From NCBI GenBank assembly GCA_018432235.1, contig JAHDLO010000014.1, positions 1 to 64,000 of the forward strand: DNA of 64,000 nucleotides, in the 5' to 3' direction. The number at the start of each line of letters is the position of its first letter. Position 1 is the stretch's first letter. Made by a program: the position numbers and the translations under genes. Below are positions 28,308 to 38,950 of this stretch, in pieces. This stretch comes from Clostridiaceae bacterium (lineage in GTDB: Bacteria; Bacillota; Clostridia; Peptostreptococcales; Natronincolaceae). The notes beneath the pieces are model-generated. The model saw only the letters and a program-made list of their open reading frames with translations, ran no database searches and was not told where the DNA came from.

Positions 28308-28624
28308 AGCTTTTTAAGGGATTTTATTAATCTAAGCAAAAGACCTTCATCGTAATCTCCAGTTATGGATAACCTTACATCCTTTATCTCAATAGCAAGC
28401 GAGGAAGCAGAATCCTGTGCAATGGAAACACTTGCAAACTCAAATCCAGCGGAAGCTGAGTTACTTAAATCAATAATTGATTCTTCGTCAAATTTTCTTA
28501 TCCAATATCTGAGAGCACTGGCATTGACGCCATTTTTTTCACTCCATGCCTTCTGAGTAAGATTGCTGGATTTATAATCGCTAAGACGATTAATCCAAAT
28601 CTCTCGATTTTCTTCTAACTTCAT
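28304..28624 (-). CDS. tnpA: IS66 accessory protein TnpA (helix-turn-helix)
   Basis: About 106 residues from the ATG at 28624; a GTG five codons earlier lies on the GGAGG itself. The N-terminus WINRLSDYKSSNLTQKAWSE followed by ALRYWIRKF is the IS66 Orf1 helix-turn-helix that probably recognises DNA. The C-terminal half matches the small basic domain of the family (LSITGDYDEGLLLRLIKSL). Confidence 0.92.
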   Translation of the reverse strand: MKLEENREIWINRLSDYKSSNLTQKAWSEKNGVNASALRYWIRKFDEESIIDLSNSASAGFEFASVSIAQDSASSLAIEIKDVRLSITGDYDEGLLLRLIKSLKKL

Positions 28625-28732
28625 AATTAAAGAAAACACCTCCGATTTTTTTATCTTTGGTGTATTATCTCATTTCATTCAATTTAAATCTATGTGGGCT
28701 ATATTTGACGGATACAGTTAAAAATAAAAAAA

Positions 28733-28752
28733 CACCCTTATTTAATAAGAGT
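28733..28752 (-). terminator. Terminator of the small-lipoprotein transcript
   Basis: Read on the minus strand, CACTCTTATT pairs with AATAAGGGTG and is followed by a run of seven T. It ends the transcript coming from 28795 and lies just outside the IS66 target duplication, so the insertion fell between two transcription units. Confidence 0.7.
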
Positions 28753-28794
28753 GCTTAAATTCTACTTCATTTAATACTATCATTTATTTTCCTA

Positions 28795-29154
28795 TTATTT
28801 AGCTAGGACTATTAGAGTGGTCGTACCTTCTAAGTCATATAATGTCATTACCGCGGTATTTTCACCCTTTGTCACTGTCATGGCATCCGGCTTCTTATCA
28901 TCGGTAATTTCCCAGCTGTCCTTTTTTAAAATTTCTTCGTAATTAGCTAAAAAGGAATCAAATTCTCCTTCAATTTCATAAACCGCTCTTCCAAATCCGC
29001 CTTGAGGCCCCTCTTCAAATTCTTGAAGCTTCATAGCTTCATGAGCAGGCAAATATGGGAACTCTTTTGTATAGGTTATTTTTTCCTTTGGTGCACATGC
29101 TAGAATTGTCATAATCATTACAACGACTAATATAAGTAATGTAGTTTTTTTCAT
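28795..29154 (-). CDS. Small lipoprotein of unknown function
   Basis: 119 residues. A hydrophobic signal peptide ends in the lipobox ILAC with Cys20, so about 100 residues should be exposed outside the membrane. The mature part shows alternating strand-like segments (AVYEIEGEFDSFLANYEEIL, MTVTKGENTAVMTLYD). It is read after the two TolC-like genes, 70 bases away, with GGAGG ten bases before the ATG. A part in the same envelope or export process is likely but I do not recognise the family. Confidence 0.72.
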   Translation of the reverse strand: MKKTTLLILVVVMIMTILACAPKEKITYTKEFPYLPAHEAMKLQEFEEGPQGGFGRAVYEIEGEFDSFLANYEEILKKDSWEITDDKKPDAMTVTKGENTAVMTLYDLEGTTTLIVLAK

Positions 29155-29224
29155 TCTACAAACACCTCCATAATTTATTATGTTTTATAGTATCTATTAT
29201 ATGCACTAATTAATAAGTTATATT

Positions 29225-30346
29225 TTAGTAGTATCGTATATAGTTTATATATGAAATATCATAATTGTTTAAAGCTTCTATATAGTTTTGTTGAGCATTT
29301 ATGTGATTTAATTGTTCCGTTAATAATTCTGTACTTGAAATCAACGCTAATTCAAATTTAGTTTCGGCAACCTTAAGCTTATTCTCTGATATAGTTAAGT
29401 TGTTATTGGCAATTTTAATGTCTAATTGCTTATTCATTAGCTCATAATATGACATCATAATGCTTGTCATTGTCTTGTGTCTCAAATCCTTCATTTTCAA
29501 TTCTGTATTTTTAATGCTTTGTAGCGTTTTTGTGGTTGCAGCTCCCGAACTAGAATAATTTCTTTCTACGTAAAGGATCTTTTCATATTCTCTTAATAGC
29601 TCCTCATAGCTTTGATAAGTATCACTTTTCTCAAGCTGTTTTTCTAATAATTCTTCATAACTAATATCGCTTAACTCCATATAATTAGTTTTTAATACCT
29701 CATCGATATCCATTAGCTCTGGCTGATAAATAATTTCTGTTGAGCCAGTTATCATGTAATTAAATGAAAAGAACTGTAACTGCTTAGTATTTTCGCTTTG
29801 CTTAATATCTCGTTCTATAGCCTTAATATTAACCTCAAAAGTCAATAGTTCTTTTTCTGGTAGTAAACCTAAGTTTACCTCTGTTAGCTTTTGCTGATAA
29901 ACCGTTTTTGCTATATCTAAGTTTTTATTTAAACTATTTAATTTGTTTGTTATATTTAGAAGATCTATATAAATTTCTTGAAGATTATTCGAAAGATCAA
30001 ATAATTTGTCCTGATACTGCCGTTGTAAAGACGCTAACTTATTTTCTTCTTTTATGGGATTTACATATACTTTAGTTGCATTTTCATGACGTTTACCCTC
30101 AGAATCATCATTTAAACGGTCCATCCACAGTTTTGCCTCATGATTTGTTTCTTCAATAATTATTTCCTGCAATTCAATTTGTCTTTTTAAAGATAACAGC
30201 TCCAAATTTTTTTCTTCTAATAGTTCTTTGCTCTTCGCTAAGTTAATTGTAGTTAGCTCATCTGCCGCATAACTGATTTTATGAGGAAGGATAAGTATTA
30301 TACATAATATACTTAATAGAATTGATATTATTTTTACGCCCTTCAT
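29225..30346 (-). CDS. TolC-like coiled-coil exported protein
   Basis: 373 residues. A signal peptide (cleavage near residue 27, ISYA-A) is followed by almost entirely long helices. The pattern of paired helical hairpins, with the recurring ELLTFEVNIKAIERDI and TELLTEQLNHINAQQNYIEA, is that of outer-membrane efflux (TolC) helices; the latter resembles the conserved helix of the family. It is shorter than TolC proteins (about 430-490) and no clear beta-barrel strands are seen. The ATG directly follows the stop of the upstream gene, whose end holds the GGAGG site. A partner of the adaptor at 21551-22801 is plausible. Confidence 0.65.
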   Translation of the reverse strand: MKGVKIISILLSILCIILILPHKISYAADELTTINLAKSKELLEEKNLELLSLKRQIELQEIIIEETNHEAKLWMDRLNDDSEGKRHENATKVYVNPIKEENKLASLQRQYQDKLFDLSNNLQEIYIDLLNITNKLNSLNKNLDIAKTVYQQKLTEVNLGLLPEKELLTFEVNIKAIERDIKQSENTKQLQFFSFNYMITGSTEIIYQPELMDIDEVLKTNYMELSDISYEELLEKQLEKSDTYQSYEELLREYEKILYVERNYSSSGAATTKTLQSIKNTELKMKDLRHKTMTSIMMSYYELMNKQLDIKIANNNLTISENKLKVAETKFELALISSTELLTEQLNHINAQQNYIEALNNYDISYINYIRYY

Positions 30347-31510
30347 TTAAAAACCTCCTTGTATCATTATACCCTGATTAAGTAAAGTGTTAAATTTTCT
30401 ATAAAGCAGATTCCTGCTTTCAACAGTATTTTGCAAGCTAAGTTCAGAATCTAGCAATTGTATCTCGAAATTCATAAGGTCTATATCATTTATTAAACCT
30501 AAATCCTTCATCAGAATCATATCATTTAGTTTTGCTTTATTGGACTGCATTTTTTCTTCTCCTATAATAATAGAATTTTCATATAGCTTTAATTGTTGAT
30601 AATAATCCAGCAGTGCAGACATTACCCCATGAGTTTCCGTAATTTTATCGGCTTCAGCTACCGATAATCTTCCATAGTAATCAATATAATCAGAAGTATT
30701 CATAAAATTTTTATAAGCTTCTGTATAGATCCCTTCCCCCTCTAGTACTTCCATTTGTATATCATTGAGGAATAGAGTTCTATTCGTCTGTATTGCCTCC
30801 TGTAAGTAGTCTTCAAAGGGAGCTAAATCAAGTGGCGGATTAGGGAGAGGTGCCCCTACAATTCTGATTGGTTCATAAAACTCAAAATCTGTCATATATA
30901 TTAATTTAAGCTCAAGATTTTTAATATTGTTTATCAGTTTTTCCCTATTATGTTTTAAATTAGACAGGTTTAACTCGGCTTGTACCATCTCATCTGAGGA
31001 TATATTACCTAAATCAAAGCTTTGTTTTGCTACTTCATAACGCTTTTCAGCCTGCGCTATGTATTGGTCAAACATCACAACTTGTCCATTAAGCAAGGCT
31101 ATATTTGATAGTATAGCGTCTACTTGATATTGCAAATTAGTACTTATAGTATCATAGGTTGTAACCAAGGATTCTAGCTGAACCTTATATCTTTCCGGGA
31201 GTATGAAATTGGGCATGATAAAATTGTAGTAGGGTCCACTTTTCAACGGATCTGTAGGTGTTCTTTCTCCCATCATTATCATAAGGCTCCTAAGCCTATC
31301 CAACTGGTCTACTGCTTCCTGGAGTTGATCTATTGACTGTGAAATCTCCCTAAGCTCTTGTGAGTTTTCAATAATTCTCTGTTTTATCTCAGGAACTCCT
31401 ATTTCTGGCAGGGCCTCCTGTGCAATGGCTAGCTGTAATTGTGTCAAAAATAAAAGTATTATTAGGGTGAACATTATAGAATTTTTTAAAATAACTTTGT
31501 CAAATTTCAT
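30347..31510 (-). CDS. TolC-like coiled-coil exported protein
   Basis: 387 residues with a signal peptide (cleavage near residue 30, AIA-Q) and long amphipathic helices. RYEVAKQSFDLGNISSDEMVQAELNLSNL and the later NDMILMKDLGLINDIDLMNFEIQL fit the repeated hairpin motif of TolC proteins in which a 'G' turn is followed by S/T-x-x-x-L. It is a paralogue of the next gene and is translationally linked to it. Together they may build one duct or two, but whether this cell has an outer membrane is not shown. GGAGG lies six bases before the ATG. Confidence 0.65.
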   Translation of the reverse strand: MKFDKVILKNSIMFTLIILLFLTQLQLAIAQEALPEIGVPEIKQRIIENSQELREISQSIDQLQEAVDQLDRLRSLMIMMGERTPTDPLKSGPYYNFIMPNFILPERYKVQLESLVTTYDTISTNLQYQVDAILSNIALLNGQVVMFDQYIAQAEKRYEVAKQSFDLGNISSDEMVQAELNLSNLKHNREKLINNIKNLELKLIYMTDFEFYEPIRIVGAPLPNPPLDLAPFEDYLQEAIQTNRTLFLNDIQMEVLEGEGIYTEAYKNFMNTSDYIDYYGRLSVAEADKITETHGVMSALLDYYQQLKLYENSIIIGEEKMQSNKAKLNDMILMKDLGLINDIDLMNFEIQLLDSELSLQNTVESRNLLYRKFNTLLNQGIMIQGGF

Positions 31511-31700
31511 CCTACACCTCCGTGAATAGCTAGTATTATATTACTTATTTTGTATTACCTTTATAATTATATACTATTCTGTTAAGGTTGTACTGATTTT
31601 AATCAAATTTTAAGAATTCTACTTGAGTTTTTCTTTGTAAACCTTTTCAGAAAAAAACTAGTATAATATCATAACATTTAATTCTTAAAATAGTAGATAC

Positions 31701-31737
31701 AAATAAAGGTAGGGCTTAATTAGCCCTACCTTTATTT
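31701..31737 (-). terminator. Terminator of the S-layer gene
   Basis: AAATAAAGGTAGGGCT (31701-31716) pairs with AGCCCTACCTTTATTT (31722-31737) around a five-base loop, 70 bases after the stop codon at 31808. The lower stem supplies A/T tracts on both sides. Confidence 0.82.
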
Positions 31738-31807
31738 TAAGTGTTTAAATATCACTCTTTTTTACTCTCAGAATCATTTCTAAGCATATAGAGCAACGTT
31801 TCCCACT

Positions 31808-34735
31808 CTAGTTACCAACTACTACCTCGATGGTCTTAATCATGCCGTTTGTTGCAACAGCACTGATTGTTGCTTTATCACCAACTTGAAGTGTACCAGT
31901 GATTTGAAGCGTACCATCTGCAGTAATACCTATCGTAGCATTATTAGTTACTTGTGAAACAACTCTAAATTGCGCTAACTGCATTACCTTCTTACCATAT
32001 TGGTCTCTAGCAAAGAGGGTAATAGCTGATTGATTAGCAGGTTTTGCTCCAGTATTTGTAAACTTAGCTAAAGATACATTATTTGCAAAGTTTGCACCTA
32101 AAGAATTGTAAGATACTGTTAATCTATCACCATCTACAGAAACACCTTTAAATGCTGATACGTCTACACCAACAGTTGTAGCTGCAGGCGCAACATTTGA
32201 AGATTTAATAGTTGTTGTCACTGAGTGAAGATTTCCGTCTGCACCAATTAATGAAACTGTTAATAAAGTGCTGGACTCAGTCTTTCCAACTGGCAATTTA
32301 CCAGCAGTTACTTTTACAGCATCATATTTTAAACTACCTGTAGCAGATGAAGTAACCTTAAACTCTGAAGCATTATCTACAAAAGCACCAACTATTGGAG
32401 TGCCAGCTAGTAATACTTTTGCTCCGCTAGCTGTTTTACCAAACACCTTAGTAGAAGCGGCATATCCTCTTGCTCTTTCAGAAGTTGATAGACTTAAATC
32501 AGCAGCATCGATATTTGAAGCGTAGATTGCATTTTTAACTTCATCAATTGTATAGCCTTTGATGTCGTCATTCTTTAATACAGAAAGAGAAGTTGATCTA
32601 GTATCAACTGGTATACCTGTAGCAGTAGCATTAGCATAAAGCTGGAATGTTACTGTACCTGTACCTATAGCTGTAGCAGTTATTTCAACCTCATTATCAG
32701 CAGTAGCTAATAATAAATCATTAGAAACTGTAAAAGGTGATCCAGTTGTTGTTGATGCTTTTACAGAGTATGGCTTATTAGTATCAACCATGTCAATTTC
32801 TCGACCATATTGGTCTAGAACCTTGATTCCGTCATCAAAAGCAACTGTCTGAACAGCTCCATTTTGCATTGCTGTTATAAATACACTTGAATCCAACACT
32901 AATCTATCAGGTTGTGCAGGTTTTTGTATGCTTAATGTTAATTGAGTCATTTTACCATTAGCTTTAACATTAGCATTTATGATTTGTGTAACGGAAGTTG
33001 TAGTTGCAGTTACTGGTGTAACTAACAATTTAGCTGTTCCATCAACATTTGGAACCATTTGTAGGTTGTCACCTAAGTTAATGAATGGCTCGATATCGTT
33101 AAATTTAGTAAGTTTGTTGCCATTTTGGTCGTAAGCTTCATATTTAAGCTCAGTAGGACCGTCTCCTGAAGCAATAGTATCGATTGGTGCAAGAATTGTA
33201 AATGTTTCTAATGCAGCAGCTCTCTTAAGAGTTGCATTCAGCGTAGAGGTTCCTGAGTAGCTCATAGCTGAAATAATAAACGGCATATCCATAACAACAT
33301 TATCTGTTGATGTAACCTTTAATTGAAGTGCCGCCTTAGTAGAATCAGCAGGATCTCTTACTAATTCAACTTTAACATTAGGATTTGAAACGCTTAAGTC
33401 AGTAGAGCTACCTCCACCAGTAAAAATCAGACCCGCATGAACTAAATCATAATTCTTAGTCTCATTTCCACTCATATCTTTTGCTACATAATCAACATAA
33501 TACACTGAAGCAGTATCACCAGCAGTAACTGTGTTAGCATCTACATCCTTGATACCTAACAACTTGATTTCTGATAATGTTCCAAGCGTCGTAGCAGTTG
33601 GTAAGGTTGCAGTAGCGGATGTTCCAGAATTTGTATCATATGCAGTAATCGCTATTTGAGTAAATTGCAATAGATTAATTCCAGTATTCGGTGTTATGGT
33701 AATAAGACCATCTTTAGCTGTTTCACTACCAACACCTAATTGGAATTTAATATTGTTAGCAAGATAAGAAGATGTAATATCATTGTTGTATTGGTCTAAT
33801 ACTTTATAAGTTACATATCCTTTTGAACCATCAGCTAACACGGAAACTTTGTCTGAAGTAAATTCAATTTTCGCTACTTTTTGTGGAGTAATTGCTATTG
33901 TTTCAGCAGCAAGCTCCTCTTCTTCTGCAGTTACTGATACAACATAAGTTGCTTCTGCAAGATTGCTAGCATTCGTTAATGTTGCTACAGTCTTATCAGA
34001 ATTCCAAGTAGTTGTTAAGTTAACTGTAGAATTTCCTCTTTTTACAGAGAAAGCAACAGCATCTGTGTCTTCAACAGGATTTTTAAAAGTTACTTGGAAG
34101 CTCTTAGCAGTGTCTGCTTTGATAGATGCAACCGCTAATTCACCTACTAACTCAAATCCATCAAATCCTAAAGAAGTACCTAAAGAAGTTTTTGCATCAC
34201 CTGCTAAAGGAGCTTTTAAAGCCTCTAAAGTAGCAGCAGCCATAACACCTCTGCTTGCTTTAGCCTCAAAGTTAGCACCAGCAGCAACTAAGCCTAACTC
34301 AACTGATAAAGTCTCAGCTTTATCCCAAGCATTTTCATGACCTAATGCTCTTAAAAGGAAAGTAGCTAATTCTTTAACTGTTAATTCTTGATCAAAACCA
34401 AATTTGTTGTTGCCAATACCTTCAGTTAAGCCTTCTACTTGAGCCCAGCCGATGAAAGTCTTGTAATAATCATCAGCAATGTCAGTATAAGCTGAAGGAA
34501 TTGGGAACTTAGAAGCTTCTTCTTCTGCTCCCATTAATCTTGATAGTAAAACGATAATGTCTTGTCTTTTTAATACTGTGTCTAACATTAAGTTTCCTTG
34601 AGCATCGCCCTTAAGAACACCTAAGTTTTTTAGCGCCTGACCTGCATTTGTTTCAGCTGTTGTAGCTGCAAACGCAAAACCAAAGCTTCCTAGTACCATA
34701 GAAAGTACTAGAACTAATGCTAAAATTTTCTTCAT
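31808..34735 (-). CDS. S-layer protein with N-terminal SLH domains
   Basis: 975 residues. A signal peptide (about 1-23, AFA-A) precedes three SLH units (about 28-85, 86-140, 141-180; for example YTDIADDYYKTFIGWAQVEG). They would bind the secondary cell-wall polymer. The remaining 780 residues are alternating beta-rich stretches like bacterial Ig folds (repeated 'DQYG/N' segments: VLDQYNNDI, AYDQNGNKL, VLDQYGREI, FARDQYGKKV). Size, composition (few Cys, rich in Thr/Ala/Val), strong promoter and terminator fit a major S-layer subunit. AGGAGG lies eight bases before the ATG. It is transcribed alone. Confidence 0.88.
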   Translation of the reverse strand: MKKILALVLVLSMVLGSFGFAFAATTAETNAGQALKNLGVLKGDAQGNLMLDTVLKRQDIIVLLSRLMGAEEEASKFPIPSAYTDIADDYYKTFIGWAQVEGLTEGIGNNKFGFDQELTVKELATFLLRALGHENAWDKAETLSVELGLVAAGANFEAKASRGVMAAATLEALKAPLAGDAKTSLGTSLGFDGFELVGELAVASIKADTAKSFQVTFKNPVEDTDAVAFSVKRGNSTVNLTTTWNSDKTVATLTNASNLAEATYVVSVTAEEEELAAETIAITPQKVAKIEFTSDKVSVLADGSKGYVTYKVLDQYNNDITSSYLANNIKFQLGVGSETAKDGLITITPNTGINLLQFTQIAITAYDTNSGTSATATLPTATTLGTLSEIKLLGIKDVDANTVTAGDTASVYYVDYVAKDMSGNETKNYDLVHAGLIFTGGGSSTDLSVSNPNVKVELVRDPADSTKAALQLKVTSTDNVVMDMPFIISAMSYSGTSTLNATLKRAAALETFTILAPIDTIASGDGPTELKYEAYDQNGNKLTKFNDIEPFINLGDNLQMVPNVDGTAKLLVTPVTATTTSVTQIINANVKANGKMTQLTLSIQKPAQPDRLVLDSSVFITAMQNGAVQTVAFDDGIKVLDQYGREIDMVDTNKPYSVKASTTTGSPFTVSNDLLLATADNEVEITATAIGTGTVTFQLYANATATGIPVDTRSTSLSVLKNDDIKGYTIDEVKNAIYASNIDAADLSLSTSERARGYAASTKVFGKTASGAKVLLAGTPIVGAFVDNASEFKVTSSATGSLKYDAVKVTAGKLPVGKTESSTLLTVSLIGADGNLHSVTTTIKSSNVAPAATTVGVDVSAFKGVSVDGDRLTVSYNSLGANFANNVSLAKFTNTGAKPANQSAITLFARDQYGKKVMQLAQFRVVSQVTNNATIGITADGTLQITGTLQVGDKATISAVATNGMIKTIEVVVGN

Positions 34736-34876
34736 TATGTCTTCCTCCTTTTTATTTTACATTTCTTCTGAAGTGAGTTAAGTTTGAGAGGAGGCCGTAA
34801 CTCCCTTCTACTAACCAGCCAACTCTTAAAATTTATAGAAGCGTAATTACATATGTAACCGCATTCTATAGTGTTG

Positions 34877-34906
34877 ATTATAACATTGACACAAATACTT
34901 GGTCAA
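34877..34906 (-). promoter_or_regulatory. Strong promoter of the S-layer gene
   Basis: On the minus strand TTGACC (34901-34906) and a perfect TATAAT (34877-34882) are 18 bases apart. The expected leader is about 130 bases. An 8-base inverted repeat, ACATTGAC (34883-34890) with GTCAATGT (34902-34909), covers the spacer and the -35 box and may be an operator. ATGTAACCGC occurs twice nearby (34853-34862 and 34956-34965). Confidence 0.65.
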
Positions 34907-34965
34907 TGTCTGAAGTGCGAATGTAATAAAATTGTAATACTACAACCTTTTAAACATGTAACCGC

Positions 34966-35333
34966 CTCTTCACATTTACATTATACACGCGAAGTCGACA
35001 AATTACCATTACAGTTATATTACATCTTCTTTGCACTCCTGTAACGCTAAAGTCAGACTTTTCCAACTTTTCTTGTCCAATAAATAGTATTCTATACATC
35101 TGAAAAAATTCCTCTTTTTTCAAGGAATATTTCTTGAAATTTCAGTTTAATTTGTACATCAAGATTTTTACCCTCGACTGAGCAATTTAAACATTGAGAA
35201 GCCCCTTGGACTTAATGTATAGTGCTTGACCCACTATCCACCAATTAGGTCTTCAGATGCATATTGCCTTTTTACGGACAGAATTATATATATTCGATGC
35301 ATTTTTAAAATTTCCTGCTGGAATTTTTAAAAA
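34966..35333. other. Non-coding DNA upstream of the S-layer promoter
   Basis: No gene is seen here. The stretch is AT-rich, contains several TGTAAC-like strings and leads into heptanucleotide repeats at 35334. It lies between the promoter of the S-layer gene and the terminator of pyrG. Confidence 0.5.
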
Positions 35334-35408
35334 AGTGAATAGTGAATAACGAATAGTGAATAGTGGAAAAGCTTAGTGAATAATTAATAGTGCATAGTGA
35401 ATAGTGTA
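35334..35408 (+). repeat. Degenerate heptanucleotide repeats, GAATAGT type
   Basis: Copies of GAATAGT and near variants (GAATAAC, TAATAGT, GCATAGT) run head to tail in two blocks. Similar blocks stand at 35463-35495, 43369-43412, 52356-52385 and 53865-53884. Confidence 0.75.
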
Positions 35409-35420
35409 AGGATTTAAAAA

Positions 35421-35453
35421 ACACACCTTGATTTCGTCAAAATCAAGGTGTGT
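35421..35453 (-). terminator. Terminator of pyrG
   Basis: ACACACCTTGATT (35421-35433) pairs with AATCAAGGTGTGT (35441-35453). Read on the minus strand the stem is followed by a run of T residues; the pyrG stop is 35 bases upstream. Confidence 0.88.
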
Positions 35454-35462
35454 TGTCTTTTA

Positions 35463-37125
<1,663 letters not shown>

Positions 37126-37140
37126 TTATAAAATAATAAT

Positions 37141-37227
37141 TATGAATTAAGAATTAAGAATTAAAAATGAGAGGTCAAGGGCAAACGAACTAATAATTCT
37201 TCATTCACAATTCTTAATTCTGAATTG
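37141..37227. repeat. Heptanucleotide repeats, GAATTAA type, in inverted orientation
   Basis: Three GAATTAA units follow each other at 37144-37164; complementary TTCTTAATTC-type units stand at 37208-37227. RNA of this stretch could fold back on itself between the leader hairpins and pyrG. Confidence 0.6.
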
Positions 37228-37254
37228 GCTAGATGCTTCCTATAAATAGAGAGA

Positions 37255-37300
37255 GGTCACCCCTAAGGGTGACCTTGTTCAGGGCACCCTTTAAGGGTGC
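37255..37300 (-). promoter_or_regulatory. Double hairpin in the pyrG leader, possible attenuator
   Basis: GGTCACCCCTAAGGGTGACC (37255-37274) and GCACCCTTTAAGGGTGC (37284-37300) are perfect hairpins ten bases apart. Both contain CACCCTT-like and AGGGTG-like arms, so each arm could pair with the other hairpin instead. The hairpins lie inside the predicted pyrG transcript. They could also serve as the end of the ctpA transcript; the run of T (TCGTTTTT) is on the plus-strand side. Confidence 0.5.
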
Positions 37301-37345
37301 TCGTTTTTGTAAAGTTTATTAAGATCAATTTTAAATAACTATAAT

Positions 37346-37374
37346 ATTTTATATAATACTACGCCACATGTCAA
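37346..37374 (-). promoter_or_regulatory. Promoter of pyrG
   Basis: On the minus strand TTGACA (37369-37374) and TAAAAT (37346-37351) are 17 bases apart. The start would be near 37339, about 240 bases before the pyrG ATG. The transcript does not begin with the GGGC known from the B. subtilis gene. Confidence 0.6.
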
Positions 37375-37430
37375 CATTTTTCTATAGTCCGTTGATATTA
37401 TTTTTTTTTGCCCTTTTTCTTTTCTTCTAT

Positions 37431-38834
37431 CTATTGAGCTATGGCCTTAGTATTGCCCGCCTTTAGATATTCTATCGCTGTTTTCAGCTGCATGTCGTAT
37501 TCTCTGCTGTAGAGGGTGATGATAAAGCTATACTCTATTGCCGCCTGTATTTCCGGCGTTAGCTCTGCGGCTTCCTCCAGCTCATTATCCTTTATAAACT
37601 CTGCTATGGCGGCGGCTGTGGTGCTGCCATATACACCTGTGGCATCCGATATTGAGTAGCCCAGTATCTTTAAGCGCTGCTGTATACCCTCTATTTCCTC
37701 GGAAGTGTCACCGGGCTTATAGACATTATCATAGCTCAGGGGCTGAAATTCCTGTGTTTGTATTTCATACGCCCACCTTCCGATCTCTATGTCGGGTATA
37801 ACTCCTACCTCGTCTATTATTTTTTTGTTGGGACTTAAATACCTAGCTACTGTTATTTTGAAGCCTTCATTATTACTAAGACCTACGATTTGCTGTACTG
37901 TTCCTTTTCCATAGGTGCTTTTACCTATTATAGTTCCGCTTCCCGTGTCTTGTACCGCTGCTGCCAATATTTCTGAAGCACTGGCACTACCTTCATTAAC
38001 CAGTATAACCAGCGAATCAAAAGGTTGCAGAGTAGAGAAGGAGGAATAAGTAAAGTATTCATCTTTATAGCCTATGTGCAGTATTGGATTTGGAGGCACC
38101 AGCAGTCCTGCTATTCTGACTACCTGATCCAGATTCCCTCCTGGATTATTTCTAAGGTCTACGATGGCTTGCTTAACATTTTCCTTTGCCAGCTCTCCTA
38201 AAGCCTTTGCAAAATACTCGTAGGCATGTCCGTTAAACTCACTTAACTGTATGTAGCCTATTCCGTCTATGATTTCATAGCTTACAGGTATGTTTGTAAT
38301 TTGTGCTCTCTCTATGGTGTACTCTATTACATAGTCATTCATTCCTCGTATAATACCTAATACTATCTTTGTGCCTACAGGGCCTCTAACCTTTGCCGAG
38401 CCCTCTGTAGCAGTAAGCCCTCTGATGACTTCTCCATCCACTGAATATATTTCATCACCCGGCAATAGTCCCGCCTTCTCTGCCGGAGAGCCTACCATTG
38501 GCTGCTCTATAATTATTTTTCCGTTGTCTTCCTTTATATATGCCCCTATGCCTGCATAGTCCCCCGTCATTCTTTCATAGAGCTCATTAAGCTCCCTTTC
38601 TGTGTAATAAACACTGTGCTGGTCTAAATTACTGAAGATTTCCTGTGGTGTATTTCCATTTAGCTGCTCTGTAGATATCGAGTCTACATAAAAATCTACT
38701 ACAATCTCCTTCAACGACTCCAAATACTCCGATGTGTAGGTTCCGGCAAATGCACCGATGGTCATACTTGAAATAATTAAGACAGTAATAATAAAGGCTG
38801 TAAGAAGCCTATGCTGCTTTTGTTTTTTTCGCAT
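37431..38834 (-). CDS. C-terminal processing peptidase (S41), with peptidoglycan-binding domain
   Basis: About 467 residues from the ATG at 38834 (GGGGG nine bases ahead; a TTG ten codons earlier is not preferred). An N-terminal signal or anchor helix (about 10-33) is followed by a PDZ domain (about 85-170), the protease core with catalytic Ser in NEGSASASEILAAA and Lys in GKSTYGKGTVQ, and a C-terminal PG_binding_1-like domain (IEGIQQRLKILGY). It is an exported serine protease of the CtpA/CtpB kind, acting on envelope or sporulation-signalling proteins. It follows two SLH genes. Confidence 0.92.
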   Translation of the reverse strand: MRKKQKQHRLLTAFIITVLIISSMTIGAFAGTYTSEYLESLKEIVVDFYVDSISTEQLNGNTPQEIFSNLDQHSVYYTERELNELYERMTGDYAGIGAYIKEDNGKIIIEQPMVGSPAEKAGLLPGDEIYSVDGEVIRGLTATEGSAKVRGPVGTKIVLGIIRGMNDYVIEYTIERAQITNIPVSYEIIDGIGYIQLSEFNGHAYEYFAKALGELAKENVKQAIVDLRNNPGGNLDQVVRIAGLLVPPNPILHIGYKDEYFTYSSFSTLQPFDSLVILVNEGSASASEILAAAVQDTGSGTIIGKSTYGKGTVQQIVGLSNNEGFKITVARYLSPNKKIIDEVGVIPDIEIGRWAYEIQTQEFQPLSYDNVYKPGDTSEEIEGIQQRLKILGYSISDATGVYGSTTAAAIAEFIKDNELEEAAELTPEIQAAIEYSFIITLYSREYDMQLKTAIEYLKAGNTKAIAQ

Positions 38835-38950
38835 TTTAATTGTCCCCCTTTTAAAGTTTATCAATATTTTTATTATACACTACTTTTTGCATTGTTTAAC
38901 TGTGTTATTAGAAATTTATTAGTTTTTTCATACCTTTAATATAAATCCAA

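Larger units (their letters stand above)
26216..28715 (-). mobile_element. Complete IS66-family insertion sequence
   Basis: Perfect 24-base terminal inverted repeats lie at 26216-26239 and 28692-28715, beginning GTATCCGTC. They are flanked by an 8-base direct duplication AGTTAAAA (26208-26215 and 28716-28723). Inside are tnpA, tnpB and tnpC in the usual IS66 order on the minus strand, all open. The size is exactly 2500 bases. Length, duplication size, gene order and GTA terminus fit the IS66 family. Intact duplication and perfect ends point to a recent, possibly active, insertion. Confidence 0.95.
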
